NCBI GenBank assembly: GCA_949358305.1
Contig: CASHSZ010000138.1
Location: forward strand, 1 to 54,328
DNA: 54,328 nt
Source: Strigamia acuminata
Lineage: Eukaryota; Arthropoda; Chilopoda; Geophilomorpha; Linotaeniidae
Direction of reading: 5' to 3'
In this document: piece after piece, positions 22,801-31,606 of the stretch
Numbering within the stretch: the stretch's first letter is position 1
Layout of the letters: each line of letters opens with the position of its first letter
Made by a program: the position numbers and the translations under genes
Notes under the pieces: model-generated
Told to the model about the DNA's origin: nothing
Database searches by the model: none
Seen by the model: only the letters and a program-made list of their open reading frames with translations

Positions 22801-22993
22801 TTGATTCTCGATAATTGAATTTTTTCTATTTTTTACTTACGTCGGGTTGGACATCGGGTTCATTGGGTTCGTCCCAATTTCCCTCTTCGTTGTTTACGAC
22901 TATTTGTAACAACTCCACTTGTTCTTCATCGTCATCCTCGGAAGCGTTGTTTACGGCCCGTTCAATTTCTTTCTTCCAATCATTTCTTTTCAT
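19879..22993 (-). CDS. ORF3 of element B: spliced, 947-residue charged protein, not an envelope
   Basis: Exon 1 (22993-22841, 51 codons) starts with ATG and encodes an acidic peptide (MKRNDWKKEIER... ending DVQPD). It ends at a consensus donor GAC|GTAAGT. Exon 2 (22569-19879) begins after AATATTTAG|GAC and continues in the same phase for 896 codons. Both ends of the 271-bp intron sit at codon boundaries, and an in-frame TAG lies at the acceptor, so unspliced RNA could not make the product. About residues 280-310 are basic (KKRLAKPSAFSRL), possibly a nuclear localisation signal. About residues 320-430 are extremely rich in Arg, Glu and Asp with a repeating pattern and may form a helix or coiled coil. 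A proline run lies near residue 760, followed by a basic patch. There is no signal peptide, no clear membrane anchor and no cysteine pattern, which argues against an env gene despite its position after pol. I do not recognise the family. Confidence 0.8.
22570..22840 (-). other. Intron of ORF3 in element B
   Basis: The sequence runs from GTAAGT (22840) to TTTAG (22570) on the minus strand. It is 271 bp and strongly AT-rich, with T-rich sequence before the acceptor, unlike the balanced composition of both exons. That composition break supports a genuine intron. Confidence 0.75.
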
Positions 22994-23160
22994 TTTTCGT
23001 AAATTAATTTGATACTTTGATTTACGGCTGCCTCGAGGTGATCGTCGCTTAGTCGGAGATGACAGTGATAAATGTGGGTCGGGTTAGAGGTTAACTATTA
23101 GTCTCATGTCGTCTTTGATTGGTTTGGCCAATTAAGACGCATTGTGGGACGTAACAGGTG

Positions 23161-23167
23161 TCCCCCC
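23161..23167 (-). promoter_or_regulatory. Possible internal (central) polypurine tract of element B
   Basis: A G-run, AGGGGGGACACC on the minus strand, lies in the 218-bp gap between the pol stop and the ORF3 start. It resembles the 3' polypurine tract (GGGGAGGGACG). It could serve as a second plus-strand primer, or it may be chance. Confidence 0.3.
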
Positions 23168-23211
23168 TGTGGTTGTTTTTATCGATTGTTTGAGACAATG
23201 GCTGGAGTCGC

Positions 23212-26200
23212 TTATTGTTTTCCGACGAGTTTCCCGTCTTTTATGAACGGGTTTGGCTTGTGTCGACGCATACCGTATATTTTATCAGGTTTGAGGATTC
23301 TTGTAGTCTTATTTTTGTTTGATTGCTTTCCTTTTTTAGGAGATTCTTCGACTATTTCCTCCCTCTCCGAAATCTCATCCGGGGCGTCGGCCGCTTCGTG
23401 TAACTCATCTTGAACTAAATTGGTTGGGCCAGTTTGTTCATCTAAAAACATGTCGCGAATAATTGGATTTTGCGCTGGTTTCGTCTGATATTCCGTCCAA
23501 GCCTCTTGAGGAAACTCAGGTAAGTATGGAGTTAATTCTCGGGCGTGGATCGATCTAAAATTAACGTTGTCTGCCAATCTTTTTAGCTTGAAAGCGTTTC
23601 CGCCGTGGGCTTCGAGTATGACGTACGGGCCGTCGCGTTTGTCTGCTAGGCCTGCGTGGATCCCCTTATCGGCGCTGGACTGAATATGTGTGTCTTTCCA
23701 GACGAGGTCATTGACTTTAAAATTGCAGAAGGGCCGATCCTTTCCAGCAATGCTAATACGATCTCTCATGTCGAATATGTGAGACATCATGTGTTGATAA
23801 GTGGCCGAAATTATTTGCTCCAATCTATCGACATAAATATGAGGCTTCTCGGGATCGATTTCCAGTATTTCCTCCGGTATTCGCGGGTCCCAGGGCACTC
23901 TGAGTTCCCGAGCGAAGTTTAGAAACGCGGGAGAAAATTTGCGGTTCCTCGAGATCGTCGTGCGGATGCTGAAGGCAATTTCACGAAGATATTCGTCCCA
24001 GCTGGAGTGAACATCGGTGAAAATTGCCAGCGCATATTTTATGTCGCGATTTAACCTTTCGACGGGATTGGCCCGTGGATTATAGGTTGATGTGTATGAT
24101 GTCTCGATGTCGAATTTTTTACAGAAGTCTTTATACAAATTTGACGCAAACTGTGGTCCATTATCGGAAATTAGTTTCCGAGGGAATCCGAAATGAAGCG
24201 CCACTTCGTACAAACATCGAATGATTTTCTGCTTAGTTGGTCTCTCCATTGGAAAGAGCTCGGGCCATCCGGTCGCGACATCCATGATTACTAAAATATA
24301 TTTGTTTTTATTGGATGACGTGGGTTTTGGGCCCATTAAATCCACGCTCCAGCAGTCGAAGGGTGCGAAGGGGCCGAGTGAGATTCTTTCGTAATTCTTG
24401 GGCGTCCTAGGTTTGCACGCTTGGCATCTGGGGCAGTGGTGAATGAAACGAACAATATCTCGGGTCATTTTGGGCCAAAAATAGAGTTGGTTCGCACGGT
24501 AGATTGTTCTGGCCACTCCAGAATGTCCGGCGAGTGGGTGTCCGTGGACCATCCACAGAAACCTTGTTAGCAGACTCCTGGGTATAACGACTTTCATCGA
24601 AGTACCTGTCTCCGTCAGATCATCGCGGAAATTCGGGTGGTGTTTTAGTAGAAGTCCATCCTCGATTAAGTACGTGGAGGCTTCTCTTTCGAATTCTTCG
24701 CGTTGGATTTCGTCGAAATTCCTGTCGGGAAATTTTTTATCTGTGATGAAGTCTCGATAAGTTTTACAGAAGTCGTCTGTCATCTGGGCGGCTATTAATT
24801 CGTCCCTGGTGGGCGGCTGGCTATTCGTCCCCTTGCTTACGTGGGCGACGAATGCTCGCACGTACTTGTCGGAGATTCGAGGTTCTATCGTTAGCTCGTA
24901 ATTTGGGTGAGCGTCCTTGACAGACTGGTACGCTCGAAGCCAATAATTGTAATAATTTTGGTCTCCTGACTCGAGTTTCTCCTTGGGTAATTCGTTTAGC
25001 TTCTTAAATTCCCATTTTCGAACGGGGTTCGGACAGTAGAAGAGGCGTGAGTCGTCCTCTCCGCAGTCGGTCTCGTCTTCGGGGTCGGAAGCTGGGGCTC
25101 GTGAGAGGGCGTCCGCCACGACGTTGAATTTTCCGGGTCGGTATTCAATGATTAAGTCACAAGCCATTAATTCTAGCTGCCAGCGAGCCATTCTTCCGGA
25201 CGGTTCCTTCAACGCCATTAACCACTTTAGGGCTTCGTGGTCGGTTTGTACGTTGAACTTGGTAAATTCCAGGTATGGTCTGAATTTTCGGATTGCCCAG
25301 ACAACGGCTAGACATTCTAACTCTGTCGCATTATAATTCTTTTCGGCTGCTTGTAATTTCCGGCTGATGAACATCGTCGGGACCTCTAATTCCACTCCGT
25401 CGATGTCATGCCTTTGAAGCAACGCAGCACCTAGGCCAATTCGACTGGCGTCGGTGTGAAGAGTGAATTCTCGATTAAGATCTGGTAGGGGAATCCGTTT
25501 TACATCGATCAACATTTGTTTTATTTTGTTAAACGATGTTTCGCAGTGGTCCGTCCACTCGAAATCTTTATCATTGCGTAACAGATCTGTGATGGGCGCC
25601 GCGACGTCTGCCAAATTTGGGAGCATCCGATTGAAGAAATTCACCATGCCCATGAAACGTTGGACTCCTTTTACATCTTCCGGGGCGGGGAACTGGCTAA
25701 TGGCCTGGGTCTTTTTCGGGTCGATGGATAGGCCACCTGTTCCGACTGTGTAACCCAGGAATGCCAATTCTTTGCGGCAAAATTTACTTTTCCCTGGATG
25801 GATGTTTAGTCCGGCCTTTGTGAGTCGCTCCATGACGTCATTCACATGCATCAAGTGGTCTGTAAAGGTCTGAGAGACTATTACTATGTCGTCAAGATAA
25901 GCCCATGCGTATTTGTGTAAGGCATCGCCGAGAACTTTTTCTATTAATTTTTGAAAGGTGGCGGGTGCGTTTACTAACCCGAAGGGCATTACATTAAACA
26001 TCAGTCGACCCTGTGGTGCCCAAAAAGCTGTTTTCTCCTTATCCTCTTCCCGCAATTCAACCTGCCAGTAACCCTTGGACAAGTCCATGGTCGTGACCCA
26101 GTTAAATGGGGCGAGTTCTCGTAAAATTGCTTCTATTGATGGCATTTGGATGGGGTCAATGACGGTTATGGCGTTTAAAGGTCTATAATCGATGCAGAGG

Positions 26201-27225
26201 CGCGGTTCGGAGCCTGGTCGCATGACGAGGACAATCCTCATTCCATACTCTCCGATGGCGTGCGACACGATCCCTTTTTCGAGCAGCTCATTGCACATTG
26301 TTCTTACGATGTGTCTCTTCTGGGGATTCATAGTCTTAAAAGGCACTCGTACCGGTTTGCCCGTAACCAATTCGATCTCGTGCATTACGTAACTTGTCTT
26401 CCCTGGATCCTTATTTAAGTTCTTCGAGTGCTTCTTGAGCATTTCTTCGAGGAGTTTCGTTTGTTCTTCTCCAAGATTGGCGTCTACTGCCAGATTATGT
26501 ATTAAATTCTCCTCCTGGAGGATAGTATTAAATGATTTAAAATTATAGTCTTGGATGAACTTTTTAATTTCGCCTCCTCCCCATTCCTCGTCGTCCTTAG
26601 CTTTGTCTAGGAGTTCCGGAGGTATTATGGGTAGTCGTGGGTCCTCGTGGTTGTCGATGTAATTCCACGAACGTGTGACTGGGTTGGGCTGGATGTTCAT
26701 CCGTTCCATCAAATCCATTCCTATCAGCAGGATTGTGTCTCGGGTTGGTAACACGATGAAGAAATGCTTAATCGTGCCTCCTTCCCATACGAAATCGGTT
26801 GATAACGTCCCCACTGCTCTAACTTCTCCCGCTGCCGTAAGAACTCGAATATTCTCGTTCATTCCCCGTAATTTTTTCTGTATTTTTTCTTCGAGTGATT
26901 CGAACAAGTCGGTGGAGATAAACGACTGATCCGCTCCCGAGTCGAGTAGTCCCATTAACACCTTTTTGCCGAAAGAGACCGGTATTTTTGCCAGTACGTT
27001 CTTCGCTTCTGTTGATAGGTTGCAACGAAGTATTCGCTTTTTAAGAGGATTGGCCCCTTGGTCAAGCGGTAAAGTCATGAAAGCGTTGGCTATGCCGTCT
27101 TCGTCTCTAATTTCAAATTCCCGTTTTTTGGTTGGAGTTGTGACTTCCCCGTTGGCAGCTTCCTTGAAAAATTCCAACAATTTTTTCATTTCTTTAATTT
27201 GTTTTTCCACTAGTGTAAGGTCCAT
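23212..27225 (-). CDS. pol: Pol polyprotein of element B (protease, RT, RNase H, integrase)
   Basis: The 1,337 residues from the first ATG contain all enzyme domains intact. Protease: LLDSGADQSF with the catalytic Asp-Ser-Gly at 95-97. Reverse transcriptase: about 285-500, with MDLSKGYWQ (380-388), MPFGLVNAPATFQ and the YLDD box at 443-446. RNase H: about 585-710, with TDAS (591), Glu635, TDH (661) and ADALSR (705). Integrase: zinc-binding His896, His901, Cys931 and Cys934, then catalytic Asp962, Asp1021 and Glu1056. A C-terminal GPYVILEAHGGNAFKLK segment (GPY/F-like) follows, with no chromodomain. Pol lies in the -1 frame relative to gag. The frame is open across the gag stop back to the slip site, so translation probably begins by frameshifting rather than at the ATG. 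The product copies element RNA to DNA and inserts it. Confidence 0.97.
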   Translation of the reverse strand: MDLTLVEKQIKEMKKLLEFFKEAANGEVTTPTKKREFEIRDEDGIANAFMTLPLDQGANPLKKRILRCNLSTEAKNVLAKIPVSFGKKVLMGLLDSGADQSFISTDLFESLEEKIQKKLRGMNENIRVLTAAGEVRAVGTLSTDFVWEGGTIKHFFIVLPTRDTILLIGMDLMERMNIQPNPVTRSWNYIDNHEDPRLPIIPPELLDKAKDDEEWGGGEIKKFIQDYNFKSFNTILQEENLIHNLAVDANLGEEQTKLLEEMLKKHSKNLNKDPGKTSYVMHEIELVTGKPVRVPFKTMNPQKRHIVRTMCNELLEKGIVSHAIGEYGMRIVLVMRPGSEPRLCIDYRPLNAITVIDPIQMPSIEAILRELAPFNWVTTMDLSKGYWQVELREEDKEKTAFWAPQGRLMFNVMPFGLVNAPATFQKLIEKVLGDALHKYAWAYLDDIVIVSQTFTDHLMHVNDVMERLTKAGLNIHPGKSKFCRKELAFLGYTVGTGGLSIDPKKTQAISQFPAPEDVKGVQRFMGMVNFFNRMLPNLADVAAPITDLLRNDKDFEWTDHCETSFNKIKQMLIDVKRIPLPDLNREFTLHTDASRIGLGAALLQRHDIDGVELEVPTMFISRKLQAAEKNYNATELECLAVVWAIRKFRPYLEFTKFNVQTDHEALKWLMALKEPSGRMARWQLELMACDLIIEYRPGKFNVVADALSRAPASDPEDETDCGEDDSRLFYCPNPVRKWEFKKLNELPKEKLESGDQNYYNYWLRAYQSVKDAHPNYELTIEPRISDKYVRAFVAHVSKGTNSQPPTRDELIAAQMTDDFCKTYRDFITDKKFPDRNFDEIQREEFEREASTYLIEDGLLLKHHPNFRDDLTETGTSMKVVIPRSLLTRFLWMVHGHPLAGHSGVARTIYRANQLYFWPKMTRDIVRFIHHCPRCQACKPRTPKNYERISLGPFAPFDCWSVDLMGPKPTSSNKNKYILVIMDVATGWPELFPMERPTKQKIIRCLYEVALHFGFPRKLISDNGPQFASNLYKDFCKKFDIETSYTSTYNPRANPVERLNRDIKYALAIFTDVHSSWDEYLREIAFSIRTTISRNRKFSPAFLNFARELRVPWDPRIPEEILEIDPEKPHIYVDRLEQIISATYQHMMSHIFDMRDRISIAGKDRPFCNFKVNDLVWKDTHIQSSADKGIHAGLADKRDGPYVILEAHGGNAFKLKRLADNVNFRSIHARELTPYLPEFPQEAWTEYQTKPAQNPIIRDMFLDEQTGPTNLVQDELHEAADAPDEISEREEIVEESPKKGKQSNKNKTTRILKPDKIYGMRRHKPNPFIKDGKLVGKQ

Positions 27226-27257
27226 CGTTTTTGAAGTTATCGCGAGCGGATGTGGAA

Positions 27258-30104
27258 TTATTTTTGTTCCGCCCGCGAGTTCCAGTTTTTTGACATACTG
27301 TCGAATTTGGCGGTGAGTTCCTTCAAGACTTTTTCTTGCTCCTTAGCGAGCAATCTCACTAGCTCTTCTCTCTCTGCGGCCTTGTCGTCGGCTTTTTTCT
27401 TCGCCAATTTCGGGCAGGTCTGACGCCAGTGGCCGTCCTCGTTGCAGAAATTACAAGGGCTTTTCTTCTTTCCCTCCCGCACAAAAGGTTTTTTGGGGTA
27501 GTCTTTCTTCTCAGAAGTCGCCTCTGTTTTCGGGTTGTGATGCTCCGATTTTCTGGACTTCATCTGAGGTCGGTAGCTGGGCGCCAGTTCCTTCCCCATG
27601 TTTGCATGTACAACCTCGTTGATACCTTCGTCGACCTCATCGCTTTCCGAGAATTGCTCAGAATCTTCGCTTATTTCGTCTTCCGACTTTTCCTCGGCGG
27701 CGTTAGTTTGCGTGCGATAGGCCTTATTTGGAGGTGGTAACGGGTTGGAAGCTTGTTGGTTTTTCTTTGAGGGGAGTGGCTCTATACTTCCGTTTAGATA
27801 ATTTCGCGATTGGAGCAGCTTAGTGGAGTCTATGCTGCGTTCCTGTATTCGTTGCTGCCGAGCCACTCCTAGAGCTCGTTCTTCTTTTGTCAGATTTTCG
27901 TTATACCGAGCATTTACTTCGGTGTGTTTTTTCTCGACGAAAGCGAGGATGGCTTTGAAATTATCCCCTTTAGGAGCGTTCATTTCTCGTAGGACTTTGG
28001 TTGCGGTTTCGTTTAGTCCTTGTTCGAAGAGAGCTTTCTGAGCGTGTTGGTCAAATGGTTTGTCCATTTCACGGAACAGGCTGTCGGCTCGTTGTACGTA
28101 CTCCCTCAGAGTTTCCCCGGGAGCTTGCTTCATAGAGCTTACTCTTTTCTGGATTTCTTGGCTCGTCTCGCCATATTGATTGTGGAACTTTATGACGAAG
28201 TCCTCCCAGTTTCGGGGTTGGACATCAGCGTACCAGTTTCGGGCCCGGTTGATCAGCATTTCTGGTATTCCGCGTGCAACCATTTCGTCGGGTTCCGCTC
28301 CTAAACGATTAATCGTCAGGGCGACTTCGTCCAAAAACAAGTTGCCAGCGTTCCAGGATCCGTCGAACTTAATTAGTCTCAGGGTCGTCCACTTGATGTT
28401 GTTATCCTTGCGAGAATACAGCCATCGGTCCGCGGAGTAACGTTTCAACAATCCTTCGCTTCGATCGTCTTCCTCGGTCTCTTGGCCACGGCTCTGTTGA
28501 AGTTTTTGGTCCATGGCTTGAAGGAGTTCGTCTTTCATCGTCCGTAGTTGGTTGCTTAGCGAGTCAGTCTCACTAGGCAGCGGTGATGACCGTGGATTGT
28601 CGGAAGGGAGGCTTGGGTAATGCGTACCGTTGCCTGTCAGTCCGAATTGATTGCGTTGGAACGATGTTTGTCCTGATGATCCCGCGGCGTTCGGATTATT
28701 CGTGAGGTCTTGCGCTACCGTTGAGTTATCGGGGTTCGATTTTTCCGGAGCGGAGGTTCGGCTCAACTTTGTTCCGGGCGGTATCAGATCGTCCAGTCGG
28801 GTCCCCGTGAGGCCTTCGTTCGTTTTTTTGATAAAAACATAGGAGTCTCTTCCAGCATATGCTTCGGCGGCGTGCTTCTTTTCGAGGTGATTTTTAACTG
28901 CGTTAATCTCCTCGAGCGTCGGCATGGCCAGTTTATTTCGACCTGCTTCGTTGCGTATCTGGTTCTTCTGATTTATACATCTGATTAGTTCGGTGTTAGG
29001 GTCGCCTGCGTTGGTATTACTGGTTTGGCCAGTTTTCATTGCAAATGAGTTTTTTATTGCCCATGATTGCGCGCCCTGATTATTCCTCCTATCCTGTATA
29101 AACGCCTCGTATAGTTCTCCTTTGACTTCGTCCGATTCGTTCAAGATGCTATCTAGTCCGTTGACTCGGATACTGCCGTGAGATGCTTGAGAGTCGATAC
29201 TTTCACTGTCTGACGTTGCTTCGCCGCCGGTCTCGGACTGCTGTCGATCCGCTCCGACCCGACGTCGTTTCTCCCCGCGTCTGGCCGTGTTTTCTGCCGA
29301 TCTTTTTTCAGTCCTCTGATTTACCAGGTCGATTACTCGGCTTAGTTCTGCGTAAGGATCCTTGTCCTGATCGATCTCGATGCCGTGTGCGCAGGCCACT
29401 CGAGTTACTTCTATTGCTTTGGCTACCAGCTCCTTAGCTGTGTGAGACCGTTCTGGGGAGCTCTGTACGGAGTTTGGCTCCGAATGCTGGCTTAACCCGT
29501 TGCTTGGTGGCCGGATCTGGTAGTCCTTTGCCATCTCTCGTTCGATTTTTTTCTGCTTCGCGAGCAATTCTCGAGCCAGCTCGCGCTCCAGTGCCATTTG
29601 CTTAGCTTGGTGTTCTTGTGCCAAGCTCCGTTCCATGGCAGCTAATTTCTCGCGATGCTCTCTGGCTAAATCTTCCATCAATTCGTTTTTCTTCTTTTCC
29701 AACGCGGCTGTTCTCGCTTGGTCGGCTCGGGTAGCCTCGTTGATAATTGCGGCGCCTGTACTTGCCGCTTTATTTAGAAGAGTCATTAGGTCCATTTCAC
29801 TGGGATCCTTTTCGACTGGTCTGGGGCTTTTCAATCCGAATCGAGGGTTTTCGAACGATTTATTTAGCCTGTTTTCTTCGTGAGAGCTTCCTGATCCTTC
29901 GAATTCGCCTCCCGTGAACGGAAGTTGTCTTGCAAGGGGAAGGCCTTCACTTGATGATTCCGTTGAAACTTCAGTCGAGTTAGTCTCGACTTCTGGTTCC
30001 ACGTGGTTCGCTTCTTCCGCTTTTTGGCGTTCGATTTCTTCGGTTTCCTTCCTCTCTTTTTCGTCGTTACGCCTTTTTCTGTCTTCTGCGGTAGTTTTCG
30101 TCAT
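27258..30104 (-). CDS. gag: Gag of element B, 948 residues
   Basis: An unusually long Gag. Residues about 130-200 form a charged, heptad-patterned region (repeats like LAREHREKLAAMERSL) expected to be a coiled coil. Residues about 560-730 match a retrotransposon capsid domain (RARNWYADVQPRNWEDFVIKF followed by GETLREYVQRADSLF). One CCHC zinc knuckle spans Cys884 to Cys897 (CNFCNEDGHWRQTC), near the C terminus, for RNA binding. The N-terminal third is Ser/Glu-rich and probably disordered. Its start at 30104 lies about 75 bases downstream of the primer-binding site. It overlaps the pol frame only through the slip-site region. Confidence 0.95.
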   Translation of the reverse strand: MTKTTAEDRKRRNDEKERKETEEIERQKAEEANHVEPEVETNSTEVSTESSSEGLPLARQLPFTGGEFEGSGSSHEENRLNKSFENPRFGLKSPRPVEKDPSEMDLMTLLNKAASTGAAIINEATRADQARTAALEKKKNELMEDLAREHREKLAAMERSLAQEHQAKQMALERELARELLAKQKKIEREMAKDYQIRPPSNGLSQHSEPNSVQSSPERSHTAKELVAKAIEVTRVACAHGIEIDQDKDPYAELSRVIDLVNQRTEKRSAENTARRGEKRRRVGADRQQSETGGEATSDSESIDSQASHGSIRVNGLDSILNESDEVKGELYEAFIQDRRNNQGAQSWAIKNSFAMKTGQTSNTNAGDPNTELIRCINQKNQIRNEAGRNKLAMPTLEEINAVKNHLEKKHAAEAYAGRDSYVFIKKTNEGLTGTRLDDLIPPGTKLSRTSAPEKSNPDNSTVAQDLTNNPNAAGSSGQTSFQRNQFGLTGNGTHYPSLPSDNPRSSPLPSETDSLSNQLRTMKDELLQAMDQKLQQSRGQETEEDDRSEGLLKRYSADRWLYSRKDNNIKWTTLRLIKFDGSWNAGNLFLDEVALTINRLGAEPDEMVARGIPEMLINRARNWYADVQPRNWEDFVIKFHNQYGETSQEIQKRVSSMKQAPGETLREYVQRADSLFREMDKPFDQHAQKALFEQGLNETATKVLREMNAPKGDNFKAILAFVEKKHTEVNARYNENLTKEERALGVARQQRIQERSIDSTKLLQSRNYLNGSIEPLPSKKNQQASNPLPPPNKAYRTQTNAAEEKSEDEISEDSEQFSESDEVDEGINEVVHANMGKELAPSYRPQMKSRKSEHHNPKTEATSEKKDYPKKPFVREGKKKSPCNFCNEDGHWRQTCPKLAKKKADDKAAEREELVRLLAKEQEKVLKELTAKFDSMSKNWNSRAEQK
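27285..27291 (-). promoter_or_regulatory. -1 ribosomal frameshift site between gag and pol (A AAA AAC)
   Basis: In the gag frame TCA AAA AAC TGG encodes Ser-Lys-Asn-Trp, 8 codons before the gag stop at 27258-27260. A AAA AAC is a textbook slippery heptamer. After a -1 shift the frame reads CTG GAA CTC GCG without a stop into pol. A run of five A at the gag stop (CAA AAA TAA) is a weaker alternative. Confidence 0.8.
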
Positions 30105-30178
30105 TTTCTTGCGATATAATGATCGGTCGAAAGATCCCGGTTATTATTTAAAGTTTTGTCGTAAGGTTAGCAAATTCT

Positions 30179-30196
30179 ATCCCGGACAGGCCCCCA
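30179..30196 (-). promoter_or_regulatory. Primer-binding site of element B, tRNA-Pro-like
   Basis: TGGGGGCCTGTCCGGGAT on the minus strand begins two bases after the 5' LTR. Its complement (ATCCCGGACAGGCCCCCA) fits the 3' end of eukaryotic tRNA-Pro as I remember it with about two mismatches. The tRNA identity was not searched. Confidence 0.6.
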
Positions 30197-30198
30197 CG

Positions 30199-30828
30199 TG
30201 TCGTGATTCGACTTTGTGGTTAAAGATAATAAATAATAGTACTCGGGAAATACAATAAAAGATATAATACTGCTTTATTAAACACGCTTACTAATACAGT
30301 AAAGGTTAAGGTGATTCCAATGATGGTCCTCGGATTCTTCTGCGAATACGAGTCGCCGCTAAACAATGGTAGATCCTATTGTTTAGTCCTACGCGTGGTC
30401 TGTGTTGTTGTCTAGGGTTATTTCCACGTGTTATAACGAACACGCGAGAATTCGCTTTCTCGTGCGAATTAAACGAATATCGCTTGGATATTTATTCTAG
30501 CGTAGTTTGGCTACGCTAAATAAATGTGGCTGTTGTACAGTTGAATGGTCAGCGGGCACCGGTCCTCGATCAATCCGTGAAACGGCCTGAAAGGTGAGGT
30601 GAATGGTGCTCTTGCTGAAATGTGGTAACTGTAGTATATTTCCGGTCAAGCGTTGGCGTTATATATTAGCCGGAAATGACGTCATATGCAAATCCTTCTG
30701 ATTATGCAGGTTCGCAGAAACACGAGACTAGTCAGTCTAGTCGGTATTTCTAGCGCGCTCTAGTGGCGAGGATTAATAACATGATAATCGTCGCTAATTA
30801 CTTCTTCAGGTGATGCCGAATCACCACA
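30199..30828 (-). repeat. 5' LTR of element B (630 bp), with promoter
   Basis: Same sequence as the 3' LTR. A TATATAAC box at 30658-30665 lies about 165 bases into the LTR and an AATAAA at 30274-30279, so U3, R and U5 can be laid out in the normal order. It also holds GCGCTCTAGTGGCGAG (30755-30770), a CTCF-like core. Confidence 0.95.
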
Positions 30829-31606
30829 GCCTATTCGGCCTAAAAACCGAATATTATGTATTCGGCCGAATATCAACCTGTTATTCGGCCGAATACATAA
30901 TAATGATAAAATTAGCATTATTTGAATTTTGCAGTGAAACAACTTTACATTTATAGGTTAAAATTGCATTTTTCATACAAAAAAATTTGATTTTCATTAT
31001 AAGATTGCAATTATTACCCAAAAAACACAAATTTTACAATAAAAATTCAATATTTATTTTAAAATTGATATTTTTAAAGCAAAAATTGCAGTTTTTCTGT
31101 AAAAATTGCTTTTCAAAGGCAAAAATTGCACTTTATAAGCAAAAATCACACTATTGAGGCAAAAATAGCACTAATGAGGCAAAATTCACTATTTTTAGGC
31201 AAAAATTGCATTTTCTTTCAGAAAAAGGACATTTTTAACTTAAAAAATTACATTTTTGGGTAAAAGGAATAATTTAGACCATAAAAACTGCATTTATTAG
31301 ATTAAAAGTAAATTTTTTCAGCCAAAAATGGCTTTTTTTCAACAAAAAAAATTTTTTTTTTAAATATTCGGTTATTCGGCCGAATACCGAATATTCGGCC
31401 ATGGTATTCGGTTCCGAATATTCGGTATTCGGTTATTCGGCCTTTTTAGTATTCGGTGCAACCCTAGTATTTAGACATTATAAAATAAGAAAAAAAGGTT
31501 TTTGAGGAATGAAAGTTAACCTCATTAATTAACTTTCAGGAAAAAAAGAATTACAGTGACTTTTCCACTTCTGTAATTTTTTTGACCCACCATGGCTATA
31601 GAAAGG

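Larger units (their letters stand above)
19055..30828 (-). mobile_element. Complete LTR retrotransposon B (Ty3/gypsy type), 11.8 kb
   Basis: Two 630-bp LTRs that look identical by eye bound the element. The 4-bp target duplication GCCT lies at 19051-19054 and 30829-30832. The minus strand reads: 5' LTR, primer-binding site, gag, -1 frameshifted pol, a spliced third gene, polypurine tract, 3' LTR. The order protease, reverse transcriptase, RNase H, integrase and the 4-bp duplication fit Ty3/gypsy elements. Intact frames and matching LTRs point to recent insertion. It landed inside the hAT-like MITE, next to an ATTCGG palindrome. Confidence 0.97.
19011..31466. mobile_element. hAT-like MITE (TAGGGTTGCACCGAATA ends), interrupted by element B
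   Basis: TAGGGTTGCACCGAATA at 19011 and TATTCGGTGCAACCCTA ending at 31466 are perfect inverted copies. The flanking 8-bp duplication GTATTTAG is perfect (19003-19010 and 31467-31474), as for hAT elements. Without element B it is about 680 bp. The interior has several ATTCGGCCGAAT palindromes near both ends and a degenerate AGGCAAAAATTGCA-type tandem array around 31050-31210. No transposase frame. Confidence 0.85.
18739..31606. mobile_element. Harbinger-like MITE, host of the nested insertions
   Basis: CCTTCCTATAGCCATGG at 18739 and CCATGGCTATAGAAAGG ending at 31606 are inverted with one mismatch. Both are flanked by TAA (18736-18738 and 31607-31609), matching the 3-bp TWA duplication of PIF/Harbinger elements. 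Removing the inner elements leaves about 410 bp of non-coding sequence. It includes a CGCCACCTAGTG block at 18898 and several CACATGTGC repeats. Confidence 0.65.
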
